From: Lampropedia hyalina DSM 16112
Lineage (GTDB): Bacteria > Pseudomonadota > Gammaproteobacteria > Burkholderiales > Burkholderiaceae_C
DNA: 47,591 nt
Direction: 5' to 3'
Assembly (NCBI RefSeq): GCF_900129055.1
Contig: NZ_FQUZ01000026.1
Span: 1 to 47,591 of the forward strand
The first letter of the stretch is position 1. The number at the start of each line of letters is the position of its first letter. Position numbers and translations under genes: made by a program. The notes below the pieces were generated by a model. The model did not search any database, was not told the origin of the DNA, and worked only from the letters and a program-made list of their open reading frames with translations. Shown piece by piece: positions 16,051 through 25,237 of this stretch.

Positions 16051-17328
16051 ATGGATACAGCCCACTCCCTCACCATTGCCGGTGCAGGCATTGGCGGCCT
16101 GAGTGCCGCACTCGCCGCCAGTCAGGCTGGCTGGCAAGTGCAGTTGCTGGAGCAGGCCGCGACCCTGGCGGAAGTGGGCGCAGGCATTCAGCTCGGCCCC
16201 AATGCCTGGCACTGTCTGCGCCACTGGCATCTGGAAGCGGCCCTGCGCGAGTGGGCGGCCTTCCCCACCGGCATCGAGACCCGCAGTGCCCGCTCGCACC
16301 GGCTGCTGGCGCGGCTGCCGCTGGGGCAGGACATGGAACGCCGCTACGGCGCACCCTATGCCAGCATCCACCGGGGCGATCTGCACCGCCTGTTGCTGGA
16401 GCAGGTGCAACAGCACAGCGACTGCCGGTTGCGGCTGGGCGTGCGCGCCCATGCCTTTGCCATCGACGGCCATCGCATCGCCGTGCAGGACGAGGCACAG
16501 CAGACGCTGGCCGAAGCCGACGCGCTGCTGGTGGCCGATGGAGTCTGGAGCCGCCTGCGCGAACAACTGCTGCACGATGGCCCGGCCCGCCCCACCGGGC
16601 ACTGCGCCTACCGGGGGCTGATCGCCCAAAGTGCCCTGCCCGCGTCCTTGCGCAGCCAGTGCGTCACCGCCTGGATGGGGCAGGACATGCACGCCGTGCT
16701 CTACCCGGTGCGCGGCGGCGAATGGCTGAACATGGTGGTCATCTTCGCCCTGCCGGAAATCCTGCCCCGGCTGCTGACCCAATCGGCCAGCGGAGCCGCC
16801 GCACAGTGCTGGGACATGCAGGCCCCCCAGGCCCAACTGGAGCAATTGCTGCACACCGCCTGCACGCCGCTGCAAGACCTGGTGCAGGCCATCAGCGACC
16901 ACGGCACGGCGCATGGCGGCGCGCCCTGGCGCATGTGGCCGCTGGCGGGCCGCCCGCCCGTGCAGCATGCCGGGCAGATGGCGCAGGGGCGCGTGGCCCT
17001 GCTGGGCGATGCCGCCCACCCCATGCTGCCCTATCTGGCGCAGGGTGCGGCCATGGCCATCGAAGATGCGCGGCAGTTGCAGCAATCGCTCACCCAGCCG
17101 GGCCTGCCGGACGTGCCCGCACGGCTGCACCACTACGCACAGCACCGCTGGCAGCGCAATGCCCGCGTGCAGCAACAGTCGCGGCGCAATGGCCGCATCT
17201 TCCACCTGGGAGGGCCGGTGCGTCTGGGGCGCGATCTGGCCCTGACCCTGGCAGGGCCACGGCTGATGGACTCGCCCTGGCTCTATGGCTATGGGTTTGT
17301 GGCCCATGCCGATGCAACACCTGCCTGA
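16051..17328 (+). CDS. FAD-dependent aromatic-ring monooxygenase family protein
   Basis: 425 residues from the ATG at 16051. The FAD Rossmann motif is GAGIGGLSAALAAS at the N-terminus. The second FAD site is GDAAHPMLPYLAQGAAMAIED near residue ~320, as in salicylate and 3-hydroxybenzoate 6-hydroxylases. The family uses NAD(P)H and O2 to hydroxylate aromatic acids, though related enzymes act on other substrates. It lies 32 nt after the second acyltransferase gene, but no catabolic genes are nearby, so the substrate is unknown. Confidence 0.82.
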   Translation: MDTAHSLTIAGAGIGGLSAALAASQAGWQVQLLEQAATLAEVGAGIQLGPNAWHCLRHWHLEAALREWAAFPTGIETRSARSHRLLARLPLGQDMERRYGAPYASIHRGDLHRLLLEQVQQHSDCRLRLGVRAHAFAIDGHRIAVQDEAQQTLAEADALLVADGVWSRLREQLLHDGPARPTGHCAYRGLIAQSALPASLRSQCVTAWMGQDMHAVLYPVRGGEWLNMVVIFALPEILPRLLTQSASGAAAQCWDMQAPQAQLEQLLHTACTPLQDLVQAISDHGTAHGGAPWRMWPLAGRPPVQHAGQMAQGRVALLGDAAHPMLPYLAQGAAMAIEDARQLQQSLTQPGLPDVPARLHHYAQHRWQRNARVQQQSRRNGRIFHLGGPVRLGRDLALTLAGPRLMDSPWLYGYGFVAHADATPA

Positions 17329-17769
<441 letters not shown>

Positions 17770-17777
17770 GAACCTGT

Positions 17778-18215
17778 TCAGTCGGGCCGTGCCGCAGCAG
17801 CAGGCGCGGCGATCAGACTGAAGCTGGCGTAGTGATCGCTGGTGTAATAGCAGCGATCGGGCACACTCGGCACGGCACCGCCACAGACGATGCGCCGCGC
17901 GCCCCGATGGCGCACACGCGGAGTGCGCACCGTGTATTCGCGGTAGTAGCCGCGCTTTTGCTGGGGCAGCAGGCGTTCGCGGTTATGGAAGGTCGTGCCG
18001 TCCTTCTCGTACGGAAACGGCCCACCCGCCAGAATCAGCGCGTAGGTGTCTTGCCCCTGGCGTGGCAAATCCCGCAACAGCAGCACCGGCAGGGCCTCGC
18101 TGTCGTGGCGGCTGTCGCGGGCATGCAGTGGCGATGCCAGCCCGATCAGCAACAGGGCACAGCAGCACAACCACTGCCATGCCATATATCGGGGAATTGC
18201 AAAAGAAAATCTCAT
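17778..18215 (-). CDS. Secreted guanyl-specific ribonuclease (RNase Sa/N1 family)
   Basis: 145 residues from the ATG at 18215. Residues 1-32 are a signal peptide (LLLIGLASPLHA). The mature part follows RNase Sa closely: GGPFPYEKDG, NRE at 78-80 (guanine-binding Glu80), YYREYTV with likely catalytic Glu93, RGARRI with Arg107/Arg108, and SDHY with His128. It should cleave RNA 3' of guanosine outside the cytoplasm. The RNase Sa disulfide cysteines are missing, but C111 and C122 could pair. No barstar-like inhibitor gene is visible next to it. Confidence 0.88.
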   Translation of the reverse strand: MRFSFAIPRYMAWQWLCCCALLLIGLASPLHARDSRHDSEALPVLLLRDLPRQGQDTYALILAGGPFPYEKDGTTFHNRERLLPQQKRGYYREYTVRTPRVRHRGARRIVCGGAVPSVPDRCYYTSDHYASFSLIAAPAAAARPD

Positions 18216-18252
18216 GGGCGGCAATCCTTGCGGTTTCGGTCTGGCAGGCGAT

Positions 18253-21200
18253 TCAGGGCTTGAGCAGCCAGTTCTTGACACGGCGTTGCCATTGCTGGGG
18301 AATGGCACGGGCCACCGGACGCAACAGGGGCGCGGAACGCCACACGGTCAGCCGCTGCAAGGCCGCCTGGCGGGTGCGCTGCTCCCGCGTAGTTTCGCGC
18401 TCGCCTTCGCCCAGATGCCGACGGTGCTGGTGCACCACCTGTTCGCCACCGCGCTCCTCGCCGGTGCGCAGTTCGCCAGCCACCTGCCGCGCCAGCAGCG
18501 GGGCCACATAATCGCGTGCGTAGTCCCAGGCAGGCAGCAGAGCTGCATCCGGGGTATGACCGGTGGGCGGCACGGGCGGCTGGCCTTCAACGTAGTGCTG
18601 TGAGCGCACCCGCAGGAAGAAATCCAGCCATGCCTGCGTGGATGTGTCCCAGGGCTGCACCCAGGACCAGGGGCGGTGTTGCAGGCGTTCGGCAAAGGCC
18701 CCGAGATCGGGAGCCACCACCGGCAGCCCCGCCAGAAGGGCCGCGCTGAGCGTGTAGCTGTAGGTTTCCGGCCACTGCGCCGGGAACCAGACCAGATCGG
18801 GGGCGAGTCCGGCCAGGATGGCTGGCAGACGCGCCTCATCGTACTGGCCGTGGACGTGCAGACGGGTCTGCGGAACGGTCTGCAAATGCCGGTAGGCATA
18901 GCCCACCAGATGAAATTCCAGCGGCACCCCGTTCTGACTGGCCAGCCGCGCCACGTCTTCCAGCACATCCGCGCCCTTGATGATGCTCATGGCTCCGATG
19001 ATGGCAATGCGCAGGGGTGCATCGGCGGTCAGGCGACGCGGTGCGGGCAATGGCAATGGGGTGCGGGGATCGATGTCGGTGTGCACGGCCACGCGCACGT
19101 TCGCATCGGGGGCGAAGGCGCGGATGCGACGGGCGGTGTCCTGGCTGGGTGTGAGCACATGGCGCGCGCCACGCAACATGCGGCGGTTGCGCTCGCGCCA
19201 GGCCGCCGTGTCGGGTTCGACGGCGGGCGATGGCGGCGGATGCACGCCCCCACAGCATTCACCGTGGCCATCCAGCCCCAGGTAGCGGCCTGCCGTGCCG
19301 GTGAGGGTGATGTTGGTGCAGAAGCTGTAGAAGTCATGGGCGGTGAAGTCATAGGCCACGCCCAGTTGCTCGGGCAGGCTCCAGATGCAGTCCGGCTGGC
19401 CGATGAAGTGCTGATAGTGCACATGCGCCACACCCAGGGAGCGCAGAATGTCCACGAGCTTGCCCAAGTCCTCGGGCAGGTGGAAGTGCATCTGCCAGTT
19501 GGGCGATGGCGGGCAGGCGGGTGGCTGGTCGGGGTTGAGCATTTCCAGCACCACGTTCTGGTCGGACGAGGGCTTGAGGGTGAGGAACAGCACGCGCTCA
19601 CGCAAGTGCTGCGCCAGCTCATGGACGTGCCGGGTCGTGCCGCCGCCCCGGTTGTGCAGCACCGACAGCACCACCAGGCGTTGGTTCTGGCGGCTGTAAA
19701 GTACCCAGTCCACGGCAGCGCGGGCGGCGCGGGCCGGATCTTGCGGCAGGAAGGCATGGACATCGGCCTCGTAGCGCGGATGCAGGCGGCGCAGGGTTTC
19801 CATGGCGGCCTGTTCGCGCGGGCTTTTGTGCTCCCGGAAGCTCACGCCACCGGTGTGCAGCACAAAGCAGTCCAGCGCGTGCAGGTTGCGCCAGCCCTGA
19901 CGGATGGCACGCTGGCAGAAGTCGTTTTCCTCGCCATAACCCTTGCCGAAGTTCTCGACATCGAACAGCCCGACCTCACGCAAACAATCGCGCCGGATGT
20001 ACATGCAGAAGCCCACGCCGGTGGGCACTTCCACGCTCTGCCCGGCATTGACACTGGCAAAGATGGCATCCAGGCTGGCCGTGGTCTGGCCCGGCGGCAG
20101 CGGGTTGTCCTGGCAGAACAGCGGGTAGCTGCAAATGGTGGCATTGGTGGAGAAGGGCGTGACGGAGGCCACGTTCGCGCTGCTGTAGGCGGCCGCGCGG
20201 ATGCGGTCCAGCCAGTCGTTGGCCACCTCGGTGTCGCTGTTGAGCAGCAGCACGTCGTTGCTGCCGCTGTAGGCCATGCCGCGATTGACGGTGCCGACGA
20301 AGCCCAGGTTTTCGGCGTTTTCCAGCAGCGTCAGGCGCGGTTCGGCCTTGGCCTTGTCGCGCAGCCACTGGGTGACTTCGGGTTCGGGGCTGGCATCGTT
20401 GATGGCAATCAGGCGGCTGGCGGTGCGGTTGGTGCTGGCCAGCACCGATTCGACGCACAGCATGGTGTCGGCCAGCCCCCGGTAGATCGGCACGATGATG
20501 TCCACGGTGTCGCTGATGGGGTCGGGCACCGGCACTGCCACCGGGGTGGCCGCAACCATCGCAGTGGCAGCATCCGCCACAGGAGTGGCGGTCGGCAGTG
20601 CCGCCGTGGCACCATCGCCACGGCCTGCACTGACGGGGAAATCTTGCGGCAATTGCGGGTAGTGGGCTTTCTGCCCCAGCAGCCACTGCTTGGCGCGGAT
20701 GAACGGGCGAGAGTAGCGCAGCAGGCGCGAATTCTCCAGGTTGCGCAGATGCTCCAGCCAGCCATGGAGTTGGCCTTGTAGAAAGTCGCGGTGCTGGTTC
20801 AGCTCGCGGATGGTCTGGGCCTGCTGCTCCAGTTGCTGGCGCAGCACCTGCACGTCGTGCTGCTGGGTCGTGTGCTGCTGAAGCAGTTCGTGGCCCTGCC
20901 GGGATTCGGTGCGCAGTTGCTGCTCAAGCTGGCTTTGGATGCCACGCTGCTGTGCCAGCGTTTGCTGCACCTCGGCCAGGCGCGCCTGCTGGCTTTGTGC
21001 CAGGGCACGCACCCGCTCCAGCTCGCGGGCACGCTCCTGAATACGCCGCTCGGCCTGCTGCGTCAGGAACACCTGGTTCTTGAATGCCAGTTCACGCTGG
21101 TGCAGCTCGGCATCCAGCGTCTGGATGCGCAGTTGCAGGGCATCAATTTCCTCCTGGTACGCTGTTTCCTGGGACTGCCAGAGTGCCTCGGCCTGTTGCA

Positions 21201-22893
21201 GAACCTCGACGCGCTCCTGGGCACTGTGCTGCTGGTCACGCCAGTGTGCGATTTCCTGTTCCTGCTGTGTCACTTGGTTTTTCCGGTCGGTCAGTTCGGC
21301 TTGCAAATGGGCCATCTGTTCCTCGGCGTGGAGCCATTGTTCACGCCAGCGGGCAATGTCCTGTTCCTGCTGCTGCCCCAGCTCCTGCTGGCGAGCCAGG
21401 TCGGCTTGCAGGCTGTCGATGTGTTCCTGGGCATTGCGCTGGTGTGATTGCCAGCCCACAATGTCCTGCTCCTGCTGCTGCCCCCGCTCCTGCTGGCGAG
21501 CGAGTTCGGCTTGCAGGCTGTCGATGTGCTCCTGGGCATTGTGCAGGTGTGCCTGCCAGCCCTCCACCTCCTGCCCCTGCTGGGCCAGTGTGTGGTGCAG
21601 TTGGTCAAGCTGCTGTTGCAAGGCCTGTTTCTGCTCCCGCAGTGCCTGCCGCTCTTCCTGCAAAGGCCGTGCCATGTGTGCCAGTGCCAGATAATCGGCA
21701 GAGAAGGGCCAGCCCATTTCCACTTCCAGCGTGCAGGCGGCCCCTGCCCCCACCTGCCGCAACACGACATCGGGAATCGGCAGGTGCAGCCAGGGATCCT
21801 GCCCGGTCAGCAAGGCCACGGGTGGCCCTGCCAGAGCAGGCAATTGCGGGTTCCAGAGCAGATCGTGGTGGGGCTGTGCCTGCAACGGGGCAATGCCATC
21901 CTCGAATATGTCCCACCCCCACAGCCGCTGTCCACGGTCGTTGCACAGCCGGATGGCGTACAGGTGCAGAAAGCCCGGTCGGTCTGCCGGGTCCAGACGC
22001 AGGGTGCGCAGGTCTGCGGGCAGGCTCGAGAGGTCGAAGCGCAGGGTCTGCCGCCCCTTGCCGACAATGCCATGCCGGGTGAGCTTGTGGTCTTCGCAGC
22101 CGCCCTGGGCATCCAGCCAGTACAGCTGTGCCGTGAACAGGGCATCTTCCTGTGCCGCATGGTGCAGTGCGGTGAGCCAGCGGCTGTTGTCGGGTTCGCG
22201 GTCGGCAGGGCTGGCCGTGACGATGAACTGGTAGCTCAGGGCATCGGGCATGGCCAGGAAGTAGCGTGCCACGGCCGGTGGCAGGCGATCGAATTCCAGA
22301 TGAAACTCGGAATCGACCACCTGACGCTCGATCGTCTCCAGATGCTCCACCTGCCAATGCGCATCGGTGAGAAAACGCAGCAGCGAACGGCGCGTGAAGT
22401 GCCGCAGGTGGGTGGCATCCAGCAGCCCCTCCTCCCGGTAACGGAATTCGCCCAGCACCAGTTCGGCGGCCAGTCCGGCATAGCCGGTATTGGGAATGGA
22501 AATCAGCAGCTTGCCGCCCGGCTTGAGCAGGCGACGGATGGCCTGCAAGCTGTGCTGGGGCGTGCGCAAATGCTCCAACACATCGGCGCAGACGATGGCA
22601 TCGTACTGGCGCGGGGCAAAGAGCTGCGGCAGATCGGCAGTTTCCAGGTCGGCCACCACAACCTTGCGATAATAGGCGCGGGCCATCTCTGCTTCGCCGT
22701 GGTTGAGGGTCAGGCCATCGACACGACACTGCTTGCGCCGCGTCAGGTATTGCCCCAGGGCACCGCTGCCGCACCCCAGGTCGAGCACGTCCGAGTCTGC
22801 CGCGATGGTCTGCACCAGCACCAGAAGCGAGGTACGCTCACCTTCTTCGATGCGGCGGAAATAGATATGCTGGTCGCTTTGGGAAGTCATCAT
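18253..22893 (-). CDS. Multidomain methyltransferase / coiled-coil / GT2 / GT4 glycosyltransferase
   Basis: 1546 residues in one frame. Residues ~1-230 are a class I SAM methyltransferase (VLDLGCGSGALGQYL, VCADVLEHLRTP, GGKLLISIPN). Residues ~390-760 are Gln/Glu-rich coiled coil, including four 35-residue tandem units at ~435-552. Residues ~795-1060 are a GT2 domain (TVDIIVPIYRG, LLLNSDTEV, GYGEENDFCQRA). Residues ~1065-1470 are a GT4/GT-B domain (HNRGGGTTRHVHEL, IIGAMSIIKGADVLEDVARL). No membrane segment is evident. Such proteins build or cap surface polysaccharide, the coiled coil serving as a scaffold or length ruler. It diverges from the GT2 gene at 22956. The start at 22893 or 22890 is equivalent. 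Confidence 0.9.
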   Translation of the reverse strand: MMTSQSDQHIYFRRIEEGERTSLLVLVQTIAADSDVLDLGCGSGALGQYLTRRKQCRVDGLTLNHGEAEMARAYYRKVVVADLETADLPQLFAPRQYDAIVCADVLEHLRTPQHSLQAIRRLLKPGGKLLISIPNTGYAGLAAELVLGEFRYREEGLLDATHLRHFTRRSLLRFLTDAHWQVEHLETIERQVVDSEFHLEFDRLPPAVARYFLAMPDALSYQFIVTASPADREPDNSRWLTALHHAAQEDALFTAQLYWLDAQGGCEDHKLTRHGIVGKGRQTLRFDLSSLPADLRTLRLDPADRPGFLHLYAIRLCNDRGQRLWGWDIFEDGIAPLQAQPHHDLLWNPQLPALAGPPVALLTGQDPWLHLPIPDVVLRQVGAGAACTLEVEMGWPFSADYLALAHMARPLQEERQALREQKQALQQQLDQLHHTLAQQGQEVEGWQAHLHNAQEHIDSLQAELARQQERGQQQEQDIVGWQSHQRNAQEHIDSLQADLARQQELGQQQEQDIARWREQWLHAEEQMAHLQAELTDRKNQVTQQEQEIAHWRDQQHSAQERVEVLQQAEALWQSQETAYQEEIDALQLRIQTLDAELHQRELAFKNQVFLTQQAERRIQERARELERVRALAQSQQARLAEVQQTLAQQRGIQSQLEQQLRTESRQGHELLQQHTTQQHDVQVLRQQLEQQAQTIRELNQHRDFLQGQLHGWLEHLRNLENSRLLRYSRPFIRAKQWLLGQKAHYPQLPQDFPVSAGRGDGATAALPTATPVADAATAMVAATPVAVPVPDPISDTVDIIVPIYRGLADTMLCVESVLASTNRTASRLIAINDASPEPEVTQWLRDKAKAEPRLTLLENAENLGFVGTVNRGMAYSGSNDVLLLNSDTEVANDWLDRIRAAAYSSANVASVTPFSTNATICSYPLFCQDNPLPPGQTTASLDAIFASVNAGQSVEVPTGVGFCMYIRRDCLREVGLFDVENFGKGYGEENDFCQRAIRQGWRNLHALDCFVLHTGGVSFREHKSPREQAAMETLRRLHPRYEADVHAFLPQDPARAARAAVDWVLYSRQNQRLVVLSVLHNRGGGTTRHVHELAQHLRERVLFLTLKPSSDQNVVLEMLNPDQPPACPPSPNWQMHFHLPEDLGKLVDILRSLGVAHVHYQHFIGQPDCIWSLPEQLGVAYDFTAHDFYSFCTNITLTGTAGRYLGLDGHGECCGGVHPPPSPAVEPDTAAWRERNRRMLRGARHVLTPSQDTARRIRAFAPDANVRVAVHTDIDPRTPLPLPAPRRLTADAPLRIAIIGAMSIIKGADVLEDVARLASQNGVPLEFHLVGYAYRHLQTVPQTRLHVHGQYDEARLPAILAGLAPDLVWFPAQWPETYSYTLSAALLAGLPVVAPDLGAFAERLQHRPWSWVQPWDTSTQAWLDFFLRVRSQHYVEGQPPVPPTGHTPDAALLPAWDYARDYVAPLLARQVAGELRTGEERGGEQVVHQHRRHLGEGERETTREQRTRQAALQRLTVWRSAPLLRPVARAIPQQWQRRVKNWLLKP
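21241..21590 (-). repeat. 105-bp tandem repeats (four units) encoding coiled coil
   Basis: A motif beginning CCAG and carrying TCCTG.CCTGCTG recurs at 21241, 21346, 21451 and 21556, exactly 105 bp apart. The encoded unit is 35 residues (five heptads), with the core AQEHIDSLQA and ARQQE. The middle two units are nearly identical at DNA level and the outer two are more diverged. This could allow changes of repeat number between strains. Confidence 0.85.
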
Positions 22894-22955
22894 TGGGGTC
22901 GGAAACCATCACAGAGTCAGCGCGAGGCAAAGCCAGCGCACAGGAAACACAGGTT

Positions 22956-23774
22956 GTGGAACCAACAACAGTCAATCAACAATCTGTGGCCGTCTCCATT
23001 GTCAGCCATGGGCATGGGCCATGGGTGCTGGCATTGCTGCGGCAAATGGCACGGCAACCGGAGCCGTGCGTCAAACGCGTTATTCTGACACTGAATGTAC
23101 CCGAACCCGGCCTGCAACAGCAGTTGGAGCAGGCTCAGGCCGGGATTGACGGCCTGCACCTGGACATCCGCCACAACCGCGCCCCCCAGGGGTTCGCGCG
23201 CAACCACAACCGCGCGCTGCACGGAGCCAGCGAAGACTTCGTCTGCATCCTCAACCCCGACATGGCCCTGTTGCAGTCCCCCACCTTCGGCCCCCTGCTT
23301 GCCTGCGCCAGCCAGCCCGGCATGGGGCTGGCCTACCCCGTGCTGTGCGACCCGGCAGGGCAGTGGCAGGACAACGAGCGCGCCCTGCCCTCACTGCGCA
23401 ACCTGCTGCGCCGGCGGGTGCTGCGGCAGACAGAGCACCGGGTCGATTGGGTCAGTGGCGCGTGCATGGTGCTGCGCACCCGCGACTGGCAGGCACTGGG
23501 CGGCTTCGACGAAGGCTTTCACATGTACTGCGAAGACGTGGACTTCTCGCTGCGGGTGCGCCAGCAGATCGGTGCGCTGGTGCGCGCCCCCGTATGGATG
23601 CAGCACCAGGCACAGCGCGCCAGCAGCCGCCAGTGGCTGCACCTGTGGTGGCATGTGCGCAGCATGTGGCGGCTGTGGCACCTGCCGTCATTTCGCTGGG
23701 CCTTGCAGCACCCCTCCTCCCAGCCACGCCAGCCACCGCCCGCCAGGCCAGGAAACGATTCAACACCATGCTGA
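22956..23774 (+). CDS. GT2 family glycosyltransferase (rhamnosyltransferase-like)
   Basis: 272 residues from a GTG at 22956, chosen because AGGAAA lies 8 nt upstream. A TTG at 22893 would add 21 residues of no family character and overlap the divergent gene. The GT-A fold shows VAVSIVSHGHG, NRAPQGFARNHNRAL, the DxD-type ILNPDM, WVSGACMVLR and YCEDVDFSLR, as in WbbL-like rhamnosyltransferases. It would add a sugar to a lipid-linked intermediate at the inner membrane. It overlaps the phosphoglycosyl transferase gene by 7 nt, so they form an operon. Confidence 0.85.
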   Translation: MEPTTVNQQSVAVSIVSHGHGPWVLALLRQMARQPEPCVKRVILTLNVPEPGLQQQLEQAQAGIDGLHLDIRHNRAPQGFARNHNRALHGASEDFVCILNPDMALLQSPTFGPLLACASQPGMGLAYPVLCDPAGQWQDNERALPSLRNLLRRRVLRQTEHRVDWVSGACMVLRTRDWQALGGFDEGFHMYCEDVDFSLRVRQQIGALVRAPVWMQHQAQRASSRQWLHLWWHVRSMWRLWHLPSFRWALQHPSSQPRQPPPARPGNDSTPC

Positions 23775-24871
23775 TTCTCTGTGTTTTTGCCTTCTTCATC
23801 ACCACCATCATCAGTGGCCTGCTGGTGCGCCGCGCCCGGCGGCACGCCCGCCGCTACCCCGGAGGCATGCCCCAGCGGTTCCACAAGGGCGACGTGCCCC
23901 GCATCGGCGGCGTGGCCCTGGCCTGCGGCATGGGCTGCGCAGCGTTCGTGGGCATGTTCAACACCCTGCGCGGAGACGTGGCCAATCTGAACCTGGGCTG
24001 GTGGAGCATCGTGTGGGGGCTGTGCATGATTCCTGCCGTGCTCGGCGGCCTGCTCGAAGACTTGAGCCAGCGCATGTCGGTGCGCTGGCGTTTCCTGCTC
24101 ACCTTCACCAGCGCGGCCCTGGCCGTCTGGCTGCTGGGGGCGAGCGTGCCCCGGCTGGACATTGGCTGGCTGGACGGCACCACATGGCTGTGGCCGTGGC
24201 TGGGCATCGGCATCGCGCTGCTGGCGGTGGCCGGACTGCCGCATGCGCTGAACATCATCGACGGCTACAACGGCCTGGCCTGCATGGTGGCCATCATCGT
24301 CTCGCTGGCACTGGCGCATGTGAGCCTTCAGGTCAATGACCGTGCCCTGGCCGCCATGTTCGTGGTCACGGCTGCCTCCAGCGGTGGCTTTCTGCTGTGG
24401 AACTACCCGCGCGGCCTGATTTTTGCGGGCGACAGCGGGGCGTATCTGTGGGGCAGCATCCTCTCCATCGGCTGCATCCTGCTGGTGCAGCGGCACGAGG
24501 AAGTCTCGCCCTGGTTCCCATTGCTGCTGCTGATCTACCCGGTCTGGGAAACGCTGTTTTCCATGTACCGCAAATGGGTGCGTGGCTCCTCTCCCGGCAT
24601 GGCCGACGCACTGCATTTCCACCAGCTCATCTACCGCCGCATCGTGCAGCGCGTGTTCGACGACGACAACGAGGCGCGCGACATGCTGATGCGCAACAAC
24701 CGCACCTCCCCGTATCTGTGGGCCTACACCGTGCTCACCGTGCTGCCCGCCGTCATCTTCTGGCACACCAGCTGGGTGCTGATGCTGTTCTGTGTCTTCT
24801 TCGCCATCACCTACACCGCCGCCTACGTCGCCATCGTGCGCTTCAAGGTGCCGGACTGGCTGCGCTGGTGA
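23768..24871 (+). CDS. Undecaprenyl-phosphate sugar-1-phosphate transferase (WecA/MraY family)
   Basis: 367 residues from the ATG at 23768, with about ten membrane helices. Family landmarks are FHKGDVPRIGGVAL near the start, GGLLEDLSQR (the DD site, here ED), NIIDGYNGLA, FAGDSGAYLWG, and the cytosolic HFHQLIYRR loop. It should load a sugar-1-phosphate (GlcNAc, GalNAc, FucNAc or similar) onto undecaprenyl phosphate to start a surface glycan. Its pairing with a GT2 gene and the giant GT protein supports a lipid-linked polysaccharide pathway. The sugar is not predictable. Confidence 0.9.
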   Translation: MLILCVFAFFITTIISGLLVRRARRHARRYPGGMPQRFHKGDVPRIGGVALACGMGCAAFVGMFNTLRGDVANLNLGWWSIVWGLCMIPAVLGGLLEDLSQRMSVRWRFLLTFTSAALAVWLLGASVPRLDIGWLDGTTWLWPWLGIGIALLAVAGLPHALNIIDGYNGLACMVAIIVSLALAHVSLQVNDRALAAMFVVTAASSGGFLLWNYPRGLIFAGDSGAYLWGSILSIGCILLVQRHEEVSPWFPLLLLIYPVWETLFSMYRKWVRGSSPGMADALHFHQLIYRRIVQRVFDDDNEARDMLMRNNRTSPYLWAYTVLTVLPAVIFWHTSWVLMLFCVFFAITYTAAYVAIVRFKVPDWLRW

Positions 24872-25237
24872 GCAGCTTCCGGCACGGGTACGCTGCGTGC
24901 GGCAAGTATGGCCTGTGTGAATGGCCAAGTATGCGCGGTCAATAGTGGCAACTCACGCATCTGAGGCCTGCACATGGTAGATGAAGGCATGGTGGTGCAA
25001 GCGGAGCGCGGGCAATACGCATCGCTGTACCGGGGGCTGCTGCACCGGGTGATGTGTCTCGGGTCATGCTGTCGGGGTCTACCATTTGCGCTTGAGACCA
25101 TACCGTGCAAGTTTTTCTGGCTTCGCTGCATCGATGACAGATACGGTCGGTGTGACCTGGGCAATTGCAGGTTATGCTCACCGCCATCATTCTTCTCAAA
25201 AGTCTGCCTCTTCTTCATTCCATAAAGGATCCTACCG
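24872..25237. other. Intergenic region before the giant fusion gene
   Basis: 366 bp without a convincing gene; a small frame at 24974-25225 has no ribosome site or domain. A short duplicated AAGTATGGCC-like motif occurs at about 24905-24930. The promoter of the giant gene probably lies in the right half, but I could not pick a clear -35/-10 pair. AAAGGA at 25224-25229 is the ribosome site for the gene. Confidence 0.5.

Noticed and set aside
18676-20781. 701-residue plus-strand frame across the glycosyltransferase giant
   Set aside because: It is the shadow of the GT2/GT4 domains on the minus strand, which show catalytic motifs in order.
21241-21590. Regular repeats as a possible CRISPR array
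   Set aside because: The 105-bp units have no unique spacers between identical short repeats, and they encode continuous heptads in frame.
24974-25225. 83-residue frame before the giant fusion gene
   Set aside because: No ribosome site, no domain and unusual composition; it lies where the promoter of the giant gene is expected.
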